Origin: UBA7703 sp963667195
GTDB taxonomy: Bacteria; Bacillota; Clostridia; Christensenellales; CAG-138
Length of the DNA: 64,000 nucleotides
Direction of reading: 5' to 3'
NCBI GenBank assembly: GCA_963667195.1
Contig: OY762962.1
Location: forward strand, 1,240,001-1,304,000
The notes under the pieces were generated by a model that worked only from the letters and a program-made list of their open reading frames with translations, made no database searches and was not told the origin of the DNA. The position numbers were made by a program, and so were the translations under genes. Shown in pieces: positions 8,105 to 16,841 of this stretch (position 1 is the first letter of the stretch; the number at the start of each line of letters is the position of its first letter).

Positions 8105-8463
8105 AGGGTTTATTATACCATCCCGTGCAAGTCTTGCAAACGATTGTTCTTACTATTTTGGAAAGGGAACGAGGGATATCCTCTTCTTTTGTGAAGAAAA
8201 GAAGCAAAAGACTTTCTTATGAAACACTTCGGGAAAATACAATTTTAAATAAGTATGGCATTAATCTTACAATTCGCATCCACAAAGTTATCCACACGCT
8301 GGGGATAACTCGGTGGATAAGAGTGGATAAAAAAGAGCCAGAACGCGATTTTCACGGAAAACCTACGCTTTTTCGAGGAAGAAACGGCGCTTAGACCAAA
8401 CGGTTGTTCACCAAATGCACAGAGTTATCCACAATGCCCTGAGAAAATTACCGGAATGGACGC
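8105..8463. other. intergenic region between holA and comEC with a DnaA-box cluster
   Basis: A 359-bp gap between two minus-strand genes. It holds the holA promoter (8112-8139), an AT-rich part (8200-8280) and five DnaA-box-like 9-mers: perfect TTATCCACA at 8288-8296 and 8425-8433 (plus strand), and three in the opposite direction with one mismatch each at 8300-8308, 8312-8320 and 8322-8330. An 89-codon ORF spans them but has no ribosome site and no recognisable family, so I do not call it. The cluster could titrate or reload DnaA. An origin is less likely, as dnaA/dnaN are not adjacent. Confidence 0.6.
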
Positions 8464-9990
8464 TCAAAACGCGATCCAGCAGAGTACCGAAAGTTCGGCC
8501 AGCAGCAGCGCCATCAGCGCGCGGGTTTTCGCGCTCTTGAGAAACAGGCGCGAGGCGAAAACCATCCCCGCCAGCCACAGCAGATACGCAATCGCGTTTG
8601 GCGCGGGCAGCGTCAGCGTGAGCTTTCCGCCGAAGCGCGCAACGGCAAGGATCACATCCAGCGCGAGGCGCGCAATCCAGCACACGACGTTGCCCAGCGG
8701 AAACCACAGATATGACAGCACCGTACCAATGAACGCGGGAATCAGGAACACGCCAGAGATGGGAATCACGAACAGGTTGGTCACGAGCGAGAGCAGCTGC
8801 GCCTGACCAAAGAAGTAGCAGCTTGTTGGAAGGGTGCCGATCACGACCGCGGCGGAAGCGCCGAGTAGTCCCGCCGCGCTGGAGCCCAGGCGCATCAGCG
8901 GCTTTTGAAAGATCGGAGCCAGCAGAATCATCGACAGCACCGCGACAAACGAAAGCTGAAACCCCGCATTCCAAAGCGCATAGGGGTTATAGAGCAAGAT
9001 CAGCACAAACGAAGCTGCGACCGCGCTGACCGCATCCAGCCGCCGCCGGAGCGGAAACGCGAGAAGCCCCACCGCGAGCATGATCCCGCTGCGCACAACC
9101 GGCGGGGAAAACGCGGTGAGCGCCGCATACAGCGCGCAGAAGATCGTAACCGCGAAGAAACGCACCCACGCATTTTTGCGAAATAGCAGCGAAAACGCGA
9201 CCGCAAGCAGGGACACATGCAGACCGGAAACAGAGAGTAAATGCGCGATGCCCGTGTCCCGAAAGGCGGTCATCATCTCGTCGTCAATGTCTGAAACATC
9301 GCCGAGGATCATGCCCTTCGCTTCTCCCGGTGCCTCGGGGAAGAGCTGCGCGATGCGGTCTCCGATCGCCTTCCGCAGATCGAGGAGATATCCGTATGCA
9401 TCCTGTGGAGACTGCCAAAGGACGGTTGCCTCCTTGCGCGCAAACGCGACGGCGTACACCTTTTGATAGCGGTCGTTGAGGCGATACTTCTCATCGGAAG
9501 CGACGACCTCCGCGTTTGCCGCAATCACCTGTCCGTAAGCAGGCGGCGCGGAAAATCGACCAAATAAGCGCAGTCTGCCGGAGACCGGCGCGCCGTTGAG
9601 CGTTGCGTCCGCTAGATACACGCGATAGCTTCCGTCGTCGCGCGATTCCGGCGTTTCGCAAATTCTGCCCTGCACGATGCCGGAACCGACGGGAACCGCT
9701 GCGGGCACCGCAAGCGCCACGCGCACAAACCCCAGCGCCATACACACGAAGAACACGGCGAACATCGCCTTTTTGACAAATCGCGATGCCAGCGCGCAAA
9801 CGAGCAGCACCACCGCGGCAATCAGCGCGCGGGAAAGCGAAAATCCGTCGCCGATCAGCAGCCCGAAGAGCAACCCCAGCGCCGCCACCGCAACCGGGCG
9901 TGCGTGAAACCACGGAGGGGATTTTCTCTCCGCGTTTTGCGCGTTTTGCGCGTATAAATCCGGTTGTTCGGGGTGTTTTTTCTGCAACAT
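8464..9990 (-). CDS. comEC: ComEC/Rec2-type competence channel, short form
   Basis: A 508-residue polytopic membrane protein. N-terminal helices are followed by the soluble OB-like DUF4131 region (VQGRICETPESRDDGSY...) and then the Competence domain with its hallmark GIAHLLSVSGLHVSLLA and about eight further helices. ComEC forms the inner-membrane channel for DNA uptake. The usual C-terminal metallo-beta-lactamase domain (about 250 residues) is missing: the protein ends shortly after the last helix, and the downstream gene on this strand is holA. No comEA/comEB is in the window. No ribosome site precedes ATG 9990, so the start could be further in. Role in transformation is inferred from the family. 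Confidence 0.88.
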   Translation of the reverse strand: MLQKKHPEQPDLYAQNAQNAERKSPPWFHARPVAVAALGLLFGLLIGDGFSLSRALIAAVVLLVCALASRFVKKAMFAVFFVCMALGFVRVALAVPAAVPVGSGIVQGRICETPESRDDGSYRVYLADATLNGAPVSGRLRLFGRFSAPPAYGQVIAANAEVVASDEKYRLNDRYQKVYAVAFARKEATVLWQSPQDAYGYLLDLRKAIGDRIAQLFPEAPGEAKGMILGDVSDIDDEMMTAFRDTGIAHLLSVSGLHVSLLAVAFSLLFRKNAWVRFFAVTIFCALYAALTAFSPPVVRSGIMLAVGLLAFPLRRRLDAVSAVAASFVLILLYNPYALWNAGFQLSFVAVLSMILLAPIFQKPLMRLGSSAAGLLGASAAVVIGTLPTSCYFFGQAQLLSLVTNLFVIPISGVFLIPAFIGTVLSYLWFPLGNVVCWIARLALDVILAVARFGGKLTLTLPAPNAIAYLLWLAGMVFASRLFLKSAKTRALMALLLAELSVLCWIAF

Positions 9991-10045
9991 CGGGTTGAGT
10001 TAACCATACCCGACATCGTTTGTCAACCGCATCCGCCCGCCGCGG

Positions 10046-10075
10046 TTGAAGGAAGATGCGCGCGGGTGTTATACT
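10046..10075 (+). promoter_or_regulatory. sigma-A-type promoter of the prmA-rsmE-mtaB-HIT operon
   Basis: TTGAAG (10046-10051), an 18-bp spacer and TATACT (10070-10075). It lies about 58 bp before the chosen prmA start, which argues against any start before that. Confidence 0.65.
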
Positions 10076-10132
10076 AAAGGAAATATGATATTTTCCCGCA
10101 AATTTTTGCGGGCGGACGGGAATGAACACAAC

Positions 10133-11095
10133 ATGAAATGGCTGGAAATCTGCGTCTACACCACCGACGCGGGACTGGACGCGGTGACGTTTGCGTTTTC
10201 CAACGCGGGCCTCGATCAGGTGAGCATTGAGGAGAGTCATGAGCGCGCGATGGCGTTTCTCAACGAGCGCGTCGTCTACTGGGACTATGCGGACGCGGAC
10301 AAGGTCGGCGTGGACGAACCCTGCGTCAAGGCGTATGTCGCAGACGTGCCGGAGAGTCTGCCCGTCGTGGAAGACGTCAAGCGCGGCATCGCGCAGCTTC
10401 GCGAAACCGATCTTGGCTACGACGCGGGGTCTCTCTCCGTGGTCATCAACCGCATGGACGACGCGGACTGGGAAAACAACTGGAAAGCCTACTATAAACC
10501 GCTCAAGATCGGAAAGCGGCTGTATGTGCTGCCCTGCTGGATTGAGGAGCCTGCGTCGGAGAACCGTGTGACGCTCAAGCTCGATCCCGGCGTGGCGTTT
10601 GGCACAGGTGAACACCACACGACAAGGATGTGCCTGGAGCTATTGGAAACCGTGGTGAAACCCGGCGACGACATGCTCGACCTCGGTTGCGGCAGCGGCA
10701 TTCTCTCGGTGGCAAGTGTGCTGCTGGGCGCAAAACACGCCGTCGCGGTGGATATCGATCCCGTGGCGGAGCACGTCGCCCTCGAAAACGCCGCGATGAA
10801 CGGGGTTACTTCCGCGCAATACGACGTGCTGATCGGGGATGTGCTCAGCGACGAGAAACTGCAAACAACCATTCAACGCGGCTACGATGTGGTCGCGGCG
10901 AATATCGTCGCTGGGGTCATCATTGCGCTCGCGCCGTTTGCGAAGACCTGCTGCAAGCCGGGCGCTCCCTTTATCGTCTCCGGCATCATCGACGAGCGCG
11001 AGGACGAGGTCAAGCAGGCGCTCATCCGCGCGGGATTTGCGATCGAGGAAATCTTGCGCAGCGAGGGCTGGGTCGCCATGCTCTTGCGGGCGTAA
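10133..11095 (+). CDS. prmA: ribosomal protein L11 methyltransferase
   Basis: A 320-residue PrmA. The N-terminal substrate domain begins MKWLEICVYTTDAGLDAV; the class I methyltransferase part has LDPGVAFGTGEHHTTR, SAM motif I LDLGCGSGILSV and ANIVAGVI in place of the NPPF-type motif. It trimethylates L11 using SAM. The start was set at ATG 10133 because family members begin at MKWLE and the reading frame upstream runs through the promoter. First gene of a four-gene unit with rsmE, mtaB and a HIT gene. This order (often after dnaJ) is common in Bacillota. Confidence 0.95.
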   Translation: MKWLEICVYTTDAGLDAVTFAFSNAGLDQVSIEESHERAMAFLNERVVYWDYADADKVGVDEPCVKAYVADVPESLPVVEDVKRGIAQLRETDLGYDAGSLSVVINRMDDADWENNWKAYYKPLKIGKRLYVLPCWIEEPASENRVTLKLDPGVAFGTGEHHTTRMCLELLETVVKPGDDMLDLGCGSGILSVASVLLGAKHAVAVDIDPVAEHVALENAAMNGVTSAQYDVLIGDVLSDEKLQTTIQRGYDVVAANIVAGVIIALAPFAKTCCKPGAPFIVSGIIDEREDEVKQALIRAGFAIEEILRSEGWVAMLLRA

Positions 11096-11146
11096 ATTTT
11101 ACTTCTATCAGCGACTCCATCGATAACGTTCATATAAGGAATATTC

Positions 11147-11866
11147 ATGCGCAGATTTTTTTGCGAAACCATCACAACCGAAACCGCCACCATCACGGGT
11201 GACGACGCGCACCACATCTCCCGCGTGCTCCGCATGAAGGCGGGGGATGCGCTCTCGCTCTGCGACGGCGCGGGAAACGAATATGACGCGGTGATCACCT
11301 CCGTCTCTCCGGAGGCGGTCGTCTGCGCGCTCGGCGAACGGCACGCAAGCGAGGCGGAAAGCCCCGTTCGGGTGACGTTGTTTCAGTGCCTGCCCAAGAC
11401 GGGTAAGATGGAGCTGATCGTGCAGAAATGCACCGAACTCGGCGTGTTTTCCGTCGTTCCCGTGGTCTCCGCGCGCTGCGTGGTCGTGCCAAACAAGGAC
11501 TACGACAAAAAACGTGAGCGCTATAACCGCGTGGCGCTGGAGGCGGCAAAGCAGAGCCGCAGAGGGATGATTCCCCAAGTTCTGCCTTTAATCGAGCTCA
11601 AAAAGATCGACGTAAAATCGTTTGATTTGTTCCTCGTCGCCTACGAGGACGAGAATACCGTCTCCCTCAAGCAGGCGCTGCGCGCGGCAAAAGAGCCCGC
11701 GACCATCGCACTGTTGATCGGACCCGAAGGCGGGCTGGAGGAAGGCGAGGTTGCACAGCTCGTGAAAGCGGGCGCGCAGAGCGTTTCCCTCGGTAAGCGC
11801 ATCCTCCGCACCGAGACCGCAGGAATGGCGATGCTCGCGCAGACGCTCTACGAGGTCGAAGCATGA
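11147..11866 (+). CDS. rsmE: 16S rRNA (uracil-1498-N3)-methyltransferase
   Basis: A 239-residue SPOUT-class methyltransferase. N-terminal PUA-like part (MRRFFCETI ... GDDAHHISRVLRMKAGD), then the knotted SAM-binding part with IGPEGGLEEGEV and the C-terminal LGKRILRTETAGMAML, both family hallmarks. It methylates N3 of U1498 in the 30S decoding region. Weak AAGGAA precedes ATG 11147. The last four bases overlap the mtaB start (ATGA). Confidence 0.96.
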   Translation: MRRFFCETITTETATITGDDAHHISRVLRMKAGDALSLCDGAGNEYDAVITSVSPEAVVCALGERHASEAESPVRVTLFQCLPKTGKMELIVQKCTELGVFSVVPVVSARCVVVPNKDYDKKRERYNRVALEAAKQSRRGMIPQVLPLIELKKIDVKSFDLFLVAYEDENTVSLKQALRAAKEPATIALLIGPEGGLEEGEVAQLVKAGAQSVSLGKRILRTETAGMAMLAQTLYEVEA

Positions 11867-13137
11867 GAGTAGCTTTAACCACCCTCGGCTGCAAGGTGAA
11901 CCACTACGAGACCGAGGCCATGCGGGAGCTGTTTGTGCAGGACGGCTGGGAGATTGCGGAATTCTCTGATCTCGCAGATGTGTATGTGATCAACACCTGC
12001 ACCGTCACGCAGACCAGCGACACGAAATCCCGCCAAATGATCGCACGCGCACATCGGATGAATCCTGAGGCGCTCGTCGTCGCCGTCGGCTGCTATGCGC
12101 AGACTGCGCCGGAAGCTGTCGCGAGCTTGGAGGGTGTCGGGCTCGTGATCGGCACCAGCGGACGAAAAGAGATCGTCTCCCGCGTGAACGACGCGCTGAA
12201 ATCGAAAGCGGACGAAACATATATTTCGCAGTTGTACGAAATGCGGGAGTTTGAGCCGCTCTCCGCCGTGCGCGATTCGCGCACCCGCGCCACGCTCAAG
12301 ATTCAGGACGGCTGCGTCAACTTCTGCTCCTATTGCATCATCCCCTATGCGCGCGGGCCGCTTCGCTCGCGTCCGCTCCCTGAGATTTCGACGGAAGTCG
12401 AGCTGCTTTCGCGCGAAGGTTATCAGGAGATCGTACTCACGGGCATCCACCTCGCGAGCTACGGGCGCGACCTTGCGGACGAGAGCGTCACGCTGCTCGA
12501 CGCGATTGCGCGCGCGAGCGAACCCAGCGGCATCCGCCGCATTCGATTAGGTTCGCTGGAACCGCTGTTTGTGACCGAGCCTGTCGCAAAGGCGCTCGCG
12601 GAAAACCCGAAGATTTGCAGACAGTTTCACCTTTCGCTCCAGAGCGGGTCGAACACCGTGCTAAAACGCATGAACCGTAAGTATACGGCGGAGGAATATC
12701 TGCATGCGCTCGCACTGCTACGGCAGTACATGCCGGATTGCGCGATCACGACGGACGTTATCGCGGGCTTTGCGGGCGAAACCGAGGCGGAACATCAGGA
12801 GACGCTCGCGTTTTGCCGGAAGGCGGCGTTTGCGCGGATGCACGTGTTTCCGTTTTCGCTGCGTAAGGGCACCAAAGCGGAGGATTTGCCCGGGCATTTG
12901 CCAAAGGCGGTCAAGGAAGCGCGGGCAAAAGAGCTCATCGGGCTCGGAAAAGAGCTCACGCACGCGTATTTAAACGAGCAAATTGGAACCATGGTCGAGG
13001 TGCTCTCGGAGAGCGACGGCGCGGGCTACAGCGGCAACTATATCCGCGTGAAGACGGACGCACCGGAGGGCGAGATCGTCCGCATCCGCATCGAGGGCTT
13101 TGCGGACGAAACGGCGTTTGGCACGCGGCTGGATTGA
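11863..13137 (+). CDS. mtaB: tRNA t6A37 methylthiotransferase MtaB
   Basis: A 424-residue radical-SAM methylthiotransferase that converts t6A to ms2t6A at position 37 of tRNA. The N-terminal UPF0004 domain (TLGCKVNHYE, NTCTVT, VGCYAQ) carries the auxiliary cluster cysteines; CVNFCSYC near residues 149-156 binds the radical-SAM cluster; a C-terminal TRAM-like part ends the protein. Spacing and the LGCKVNHYETEA signature match MtaB (YqeV) more than MiaB. Start overlaps rsmE by four bases. Confidence 0.95.
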   Translation: MRVALTTLGCKVNHYETEAMRELFVQDGWEIAEFSDLADVYVINTCTVTQTSDTKSRQMIARAHRMNPEALVVAVGCYAQTAPEAVASLEGVGLVIGTSGRKEIVSRVNDALKSKADETYISQLYEMREFEPLSAVRDSRTRATLKIQDGCVNFCSYCIIPYARGPLRSRPLPEISTEVELLSREGYQEIVLTGIHLASYGRDLADESVTLLDAIARASEPSGIRRIRLGSLEPLFVTEPVAKALAENPKICRQFHLSLQSGSNTVLKRMNRKYTAEEYLHALALLRQYMPDCAITTDVIAGFAGETEAEHQETLAFCRKAAFARMHVFPFSLRKGTKAEDLPGHLPKAVKEARAKELIGLGKELTHAYLNEQIGTMVEVLSESDGAGYSGNYIRVKTDAPEGEIVRIRIEGFADETAFGTRLD

Positions 13138-13206
13138 CCGCTTGCACGTAAAACGATTGTCTTTACCTGTGATACCGGATAAAATAGAGAAAAGGAGTTG
13201 AGGATA

Positions 13207-13551
13207 TTGAGCAACTGCATCTTTTGCAAGATCGTCGCCGGGGAAATCCCTTCGAAGAAAGTGTATGAGGACGATGTGGTCATCGCCTTCCACGACATCG
13301 AGCCGCAGTCTCCCGTGCATGTGCTCGTCGTGCCGAAAAAGCACATCGCGGGCGTCAACGAACTCACCGCGGAGGACGAGGCCATCGTGGGCCACGCCTA
13401 CGGCGTCATCAGCAAGCTCGTCAAGGAACTGAAAATCGATCAAACCGGCTATCGCGTGGTCGTCAACAGCGGCAAGGACGGACAACAGAGCGTACCGCAC
13501 CTGCATTTCCACGTGCTCGGCGGAAGGCTGCTCGCCTGGCCTCCGGGCTGA
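13207..13551 (+). CDS. hinT: HIT-family nucleotide phosphoramidase (HinT-like)
   Basis: About 114 residues. It begins NCIFCKIVAGEIPSKKVYEDD and ends with the histidine triad VPHLHFHVLGG, both typical of HinT, which hydrolyses AMP-lysine and aminoacyl-adenylates. I set the start at TTG 13207, nine bases behind GGAG (13194-13197); an in-frame TTG at 13198 lies on the ribosome site itself. It is the last gene of the prmA unit, closed by a strong terminator. Confidence 0.92.
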   Translation: MSNCIFCKIVAGEIPSKKVYEDDVVIAFHDIEPQSPVHVLVVPKKHIAGVNELTAEDEAIVGHAYGVISKLVKELKIDQTGYRVVVNSGKDGQQSVPHLHFHVLGGRLLAWPPG

Positions 13552-13573
13552 GACAAAACGACGCCAATACAAG

Positions 13574-13600
13574 AGAAGAGTTTATACTCTTCTTTTTTTG
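13574..13600 (+). terminator. intrinsic terminator of the prmA operon
   Basis: Perfect 8-bp stem AGAAGAGT/ACTCTTCT with a 4-base loop and seven T. Confidence 0.9.
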
Positions 13601-13745
13601 TTTTAATTAACTATCAGTTGAGAAAACCTTTTTAAAATAAGACGCGCTGGTGAAAAAATACAGCGCAAAAAATAAATCACAACGGCGATGTTCAAAGTGT
13701 GATACGATAAAGAAGATATCGACACACGAGAGGAAACACTCCCGA

Positions 13746-14690
13746 ATGCCATTAACGCTTGGAACAAGGCTGCTGAGAATGCAGCTTCGGCTGACAAAAC
13801 CAATTGCGCGGTTTGCGACCATTGACGACGCGCGAAAAGCGCAGGATCAGCTTGGCCGCATGACGGCCGAAATCCTTAAAACGAAGGTCAACTTCGAAGA
13901 CGTGCAGTTTGAAAACTTCTCTGCCAGCTTTGCTGTGTCCACCGCTTGTGAAGCGCCATGCAATCACGCGGTGCTCTATCTGCACGGCGGCGGCTACACG
14001 GCGGGCGGACTGGATTACGCAAAAGGCTTTGGAGCACTGCTTGCCTCCCAAACGCGGGTCTCCGTGTTTTGCGTGGCCTACCGGCTGGCCCCGGAGCATA
14101 AGTTTCCCGCGGCGCAGGACGACGCGATGGAGGCTTATCAACACCTACTGGATTCCGGCTACCGGTCGGAAAACATCGCCGTTGTCGGCGAAAGCGCGGG
14201 CGGCGGTCTTGCGCTGAGTCTGGTGCTGCGCCTGCGGGATGAGGGAAAGCCCCTGCCCGCGTGCGTCGTGGGTATCTCGCCCTGGGCGGATCTCACGCTT
14301 TCCGGCTCTTCCTATAACAACAACGTGCGGCTTGATCCCACGCTGATTCGCGAATCACTGGCGTATTACGTGATCGCCTACGCCGCGGGTCACGAGGACG
14401 AAGCTTACGTTTCGCCCGTGCTGGGCGACTACACCGGCTTTCCGCCGACGCTGCTGTTCGCGGGCAGCGACGAAATCCTGCTTTCGGACGCAAAAAGCGT
14501 CTATCGCCACCTCAAGAAGGCGAATGTCGAAAGCAAGCTCGTCGTGGAAGAGGGCATGTGGCACGTCTATCCGCTCTATGGCACGCCGGAGGGAAAACGC
14601 GCGCTCGAGGAGATGTCCGCGTTCATTCGCTCCCGCGTCGGGCTGGCTCCACTGAATTTTGCGGAGGAAGCAATTTCTACCGCCAAATAA
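13746..14690 (+). CDS. alpha/beta-hydrolase, HSL-type esterase
   Basis: A 314-residue enzyme of the hormone-sensitive-lipase (type IV) group. It has the oxyanion motif HGGGYTAGG near residue 80, the nucleophile motif GESAGGGLA near 148, and late Asp/His candidates (AGSDEILLSDA, EEGMWHVYP), so the catalytic set is complete. No signal peptide; cytosolic. The start is ATG 13746, about 11 bases behind GAGAGG; an upstream in-frame start at 13650 adds an odd basic stretch and lacks a ribosome site. It is followed after 13 bp by the acyltransferase at 14704. The substrate is unknown, though the neighbour suggests short-chain esters. Confidence 0.88.
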   Translation: MPLTLGTRLLRMQLRLTKPIARFATIDDARKAQDQLGRMTAEILKTKVNFEDVQFENFSASFAVSTACEAPCNHAVLYLHGGGYTAGGLDYAKGFGALLASQTRVSVFCVAYRLAPEHKFPAAQDDAMEAYQHLLDSGYRSENIAVVGESAGGGLALSLVLRLRDEGKPLPACVVGISPWADLTLSGSSYNNNVRLDPTLIRESLAYYVIAYAAGHEDEAYVSPVLGDYTGFPPTLLFAGSDEILLSDAKSVYRHLKKANVESKLVVEEGMWHVYPLYGTPEGKRALEEMSAFIRSRVGLAPLNFAEEAISTAK

Positions 14691-14703
14691 AAAAGGACAC
14701 GCT

Positions 14704-15993
14704 ATGGCAAAGAACAAACTACCAGGCAAATGGATGAAGTTGGACAACGCGGCGCTGATCTACCCCGCGACGATGAACCGCAACTGGACCGCGCTGTTTC
14801 GCATCTCCGCAACGCTGACGGAACCCATCGACGAGGACATTCTGGACGTGGCGCAAAAGCGCACGCTCCGCAGACTGCCCTGGTTTGCCTATAAGCTCAA
14901 GCGCGGGCTGTTCTGGTTTTATCTGGAGCACAGCGACGAACTGCCGAAGATCGAGAAGGACGTCGCCAACCCCTGCGTCCGCATGCGAATCAACGAAAAC
15001 GACGGCTTTTGCATGCGCGTGCGATATTATCAAAACCGCATCGCGGTGGAGTTTTTCCATGTGCTGACCGACGGAACGGGCGGGCAGGTGTTTTTGCAGA
15101 CGCTGGTCGCCGAATATCTGCGCCTGAAATACGGCGCGAATATTCCGAGAAACGACAAGGTGCTGGACTGCTCCGAGGAGCCCAAGCCGGAAGAGGCGGA
15201 GGATAGCTTCGCGGTCTATTCCGGCAAGATAACCCAAACGCGAAAGGAAGTCAAGGCGTACCATATCAAGGGAACCGACGAGCGCAACGGCTTTGTGCAC
15301 ATCATCACCGGCTCCATGAACGCAGCGGACGTGCTCGTAAAAGCGCGCGAAAAAGGCGTCAGCGTCACCGAATATCTCACCGCGGCGCTGATTCTCTCCG
15401 TGGACGCCATCCAGCGCAGAAAGGTGCCGAGCATTCACAAATACAAGCCCGTCAAGCTCTCGGTTCCGATCAACCTGAGGAACGTATTCCCCAGCAAGAC
15501 GCTTCGCAACTTTGCCAACTACGTCAATCCCGGCATCGATCCGCGGCTTGGCGAATATACCTTTGACGAGACGCTGAACATCGTGCACCACACCATGGCG
15601 ATGGAGGTCACAAAAAAGCTGCTCAACGTCAAGATCACCACCAACGTCCGCTCGGAGCGCAACACGGTTTTGCGCCTGACGCCGCTGTTCATCAAGAACA
15701 TGGCGCTCAAATACGTCTATTCGCAGGTGGGAGACGTGCTCTCCTCCACCACAATCAGCAACCTCGGCGTATCCAAGCTGCCGGAGGAGATGGCGCAGTA
15801 TGTGCGCCGCATGGACTTTATCCTTGGCCCGCTGGCGGATAATCGCGTCTGCTGCGCGGCGCTGACCTACAACGGAAGGCTCCGCATCAACTTCACGCGG
15901 ACGATATCAGAGCCCTGGCTGGAGCGGGAGTTCTTTACCCGCCTCGTCAAGCTCGGCATTCCGGTCAAGGTCGAAAGCAATCAGAGGGAATAA
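14704..15993 (+). CDS. condensation-fold acyltransferase, alcohol-acetyltransferase-like
   Basis: A 429-residue protein resembling the AATase/condensation (BAHD-like) superfamily: an early block NRNWTALFRISATLTEPID, and the catalytic HxxxDG motif FFHVLTDGTGG near residue 118-128, with a later GDVLSSTTISNLGV that resembles the second-half latch motif. Such enzymes transfer acyl groups from CoA to alcohols or amines. AAAGGA lies 9 bases before ATG 14704. Between a hydrolase and a zinc-ribbon membrane protein, it forms a three-gene unit. The acyl acceptor cannot be told from sequence. Confidence 0.8.
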   Translation: MAKNKLPGKWMKLDNAALIYPATMNRNWTALFRISATLTEPIDEDILDVAQKRTLRRLPWFAYKLKRGLFWFYLEHSDELPKIEKDVANPCVRMRINENDGFCMRVRYYQNRIAVEFFHVLTDGTGGQVFLQTLVAEYLRLKYGANIPRNDKVLDCSEEPKPEEAEDSFAVYSGKITQTRKEVKAYHIKGTDERNGFVHIITGSMNAADVLVKAREKGVSVTEYLTAALILSVDAIQRRKVPSIHKYKPVKLSVPINLRNVFPSKTLRNFANYVNPGIDPRLGEYTFDETLNIVHHTMAMEVTKKLLNVKITTNVRSERNTVLRLTPLFIKNMALKYVYSQVGDVLSSTTISNLGVSKLPEEMAQYVRRMDFILGPLADNRVCCAALTYNGRLRINFTRTISEPWLEREFFTRLVKLGIPVKVESNQRE

Positions 15994-16053
15994 CCGCGGG
16001 GTCTCCTGCGGTGCATCAAACCAATTCGCAATCCATTGCGGAGGAAACAAATC

Positions 16054-16764
16054 ATGAGTTATTGCGTCAACTGCGGCGTAGAGCTGCAAAAGAGTGAACC
16101 CCGCTGCCCGCTCTGCGGCACGGAGGTCATCAACCCCAACGAGCCGAAGGAAGAAAAGCCGCTTCGCCCGTATCCCGCGCATGTGGAGCATCTGGACAAG
16201 AACATCGACCGGCGCTATATCGCGTCGTTTATCTCGCTGCTGCTCCTCATTCCGCTGTTTACTACGATGCTCGCAAATATCTTAGTGAGTAAACAGCTGT
16301 CCTGGAGCTATCTCGTGCTCGGCGGGGAGCTCGTCGTGTTTACGGTGTTCCTGCTTCCGATGATCGCGCGCATGCCGAAGATTCTCTACGCGGTGATCGA
16401 CGCGAGCGCAATCAGCATCCTGCTGCTGCTCATCCGCGTGCTCACACAAAGCAGCTGGCGCTGGTTCCTGCTGCTCGGGCTGCCGATTACGATGATCGCC
16501 TGTGTCATGTGCTGGTTTTTCGCGCTGATGGCGTCGCCCAAGTGCAAGATTCCCGTGCTGATTCGCTTCACGTTCGCGCTGACCTGCGTGGGGCTTTTCG
16601 TCGTCGCGGTCGAGTTCCTGCTTGGCCTGTATCAAAACGTGATCGCCTGGCCGACGTGGTCTCTGTATGTGCTGTTCCCCTGCCTCGTGCTTGCAAGCTC
16701 GCTCCTGCTTCTCAACCGCCGCGCAAGGGTGAAGGAAGAGCTCAGGAAGAGGTTTTACTTCTAA
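16054..16764 (+). CDS. zinc-ribbon polytopic membrane protein (DUF6320-like)
   Basis: A 236-residue protein. It starts with a zinc ribbon (MSYCVNCGVEL ... CPLCGTE, four Cys) followed by a hydrophilic linker and about seven membrane helices. DUF6320-type proteins are often encoded beside alcohol-acetyltransferase-like genes, which is the arrangement here. GGAGG (16040-16044) sits 9 bases before ATG 16054, so the longer frame from 16036 is not used. Function is not known. Transport or assembly of the acylated product is only a guess. Confidence 0.75.
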   Translation: MSYCVNCGVELQKSEPRCPLCGTEVINPNEPKEEKPLRPYPAHVEHLDKNIDRRYIASFISLLLLIPLFTTMLANILVSKQLSWSYLVLGGELVVFTVFLLPMIARMPKILYAVIDASAISILLLLIRVLTQSSWRWFLLLGLPITMIACVMCWFFALMASPKCKIPVLIRFTFALTCVGLFVVAVEFLLGLYQNVIAWPTWSLYVLFPCLVLASSLLLLNRRARVKEELRKRFYF

Positions 16765-16790
16765 ACGAAAATACGCTTTGCCTCAAGATT

Positions 16791-16841
16791 GGGCTGTCTG
16801 GAAACGATTCTTAGGAATCGCGAATCAGATAGCCCGTTTTC
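16791..16841 (+). terminator. Y-shaped intrinsic terminator
   Basis: Outer stem GGGCTGTCTG/CAGATAGCCC (16791-16800, 16825-16834) encloses inner stem CGATTC/GAATCG (16805-16810, 16815-16820); GTTTTCTT follows. It ends the acyltransferase operon and abuts the SOS-box promoter. Confidence 0.8.

Noticed and set aside
8125..8394. An 89-codon plus-strand frame between holA and comEC
   Set aside because: No ribosome site, no family, and it covers the DnaA-box cluster.
8397..8410. A second SOS-like box near comEC (CAAACGGTTGTTCA)
   Set aside because: It has three mismatches to CGAACRNRYGTTYC, including the GAAC core.
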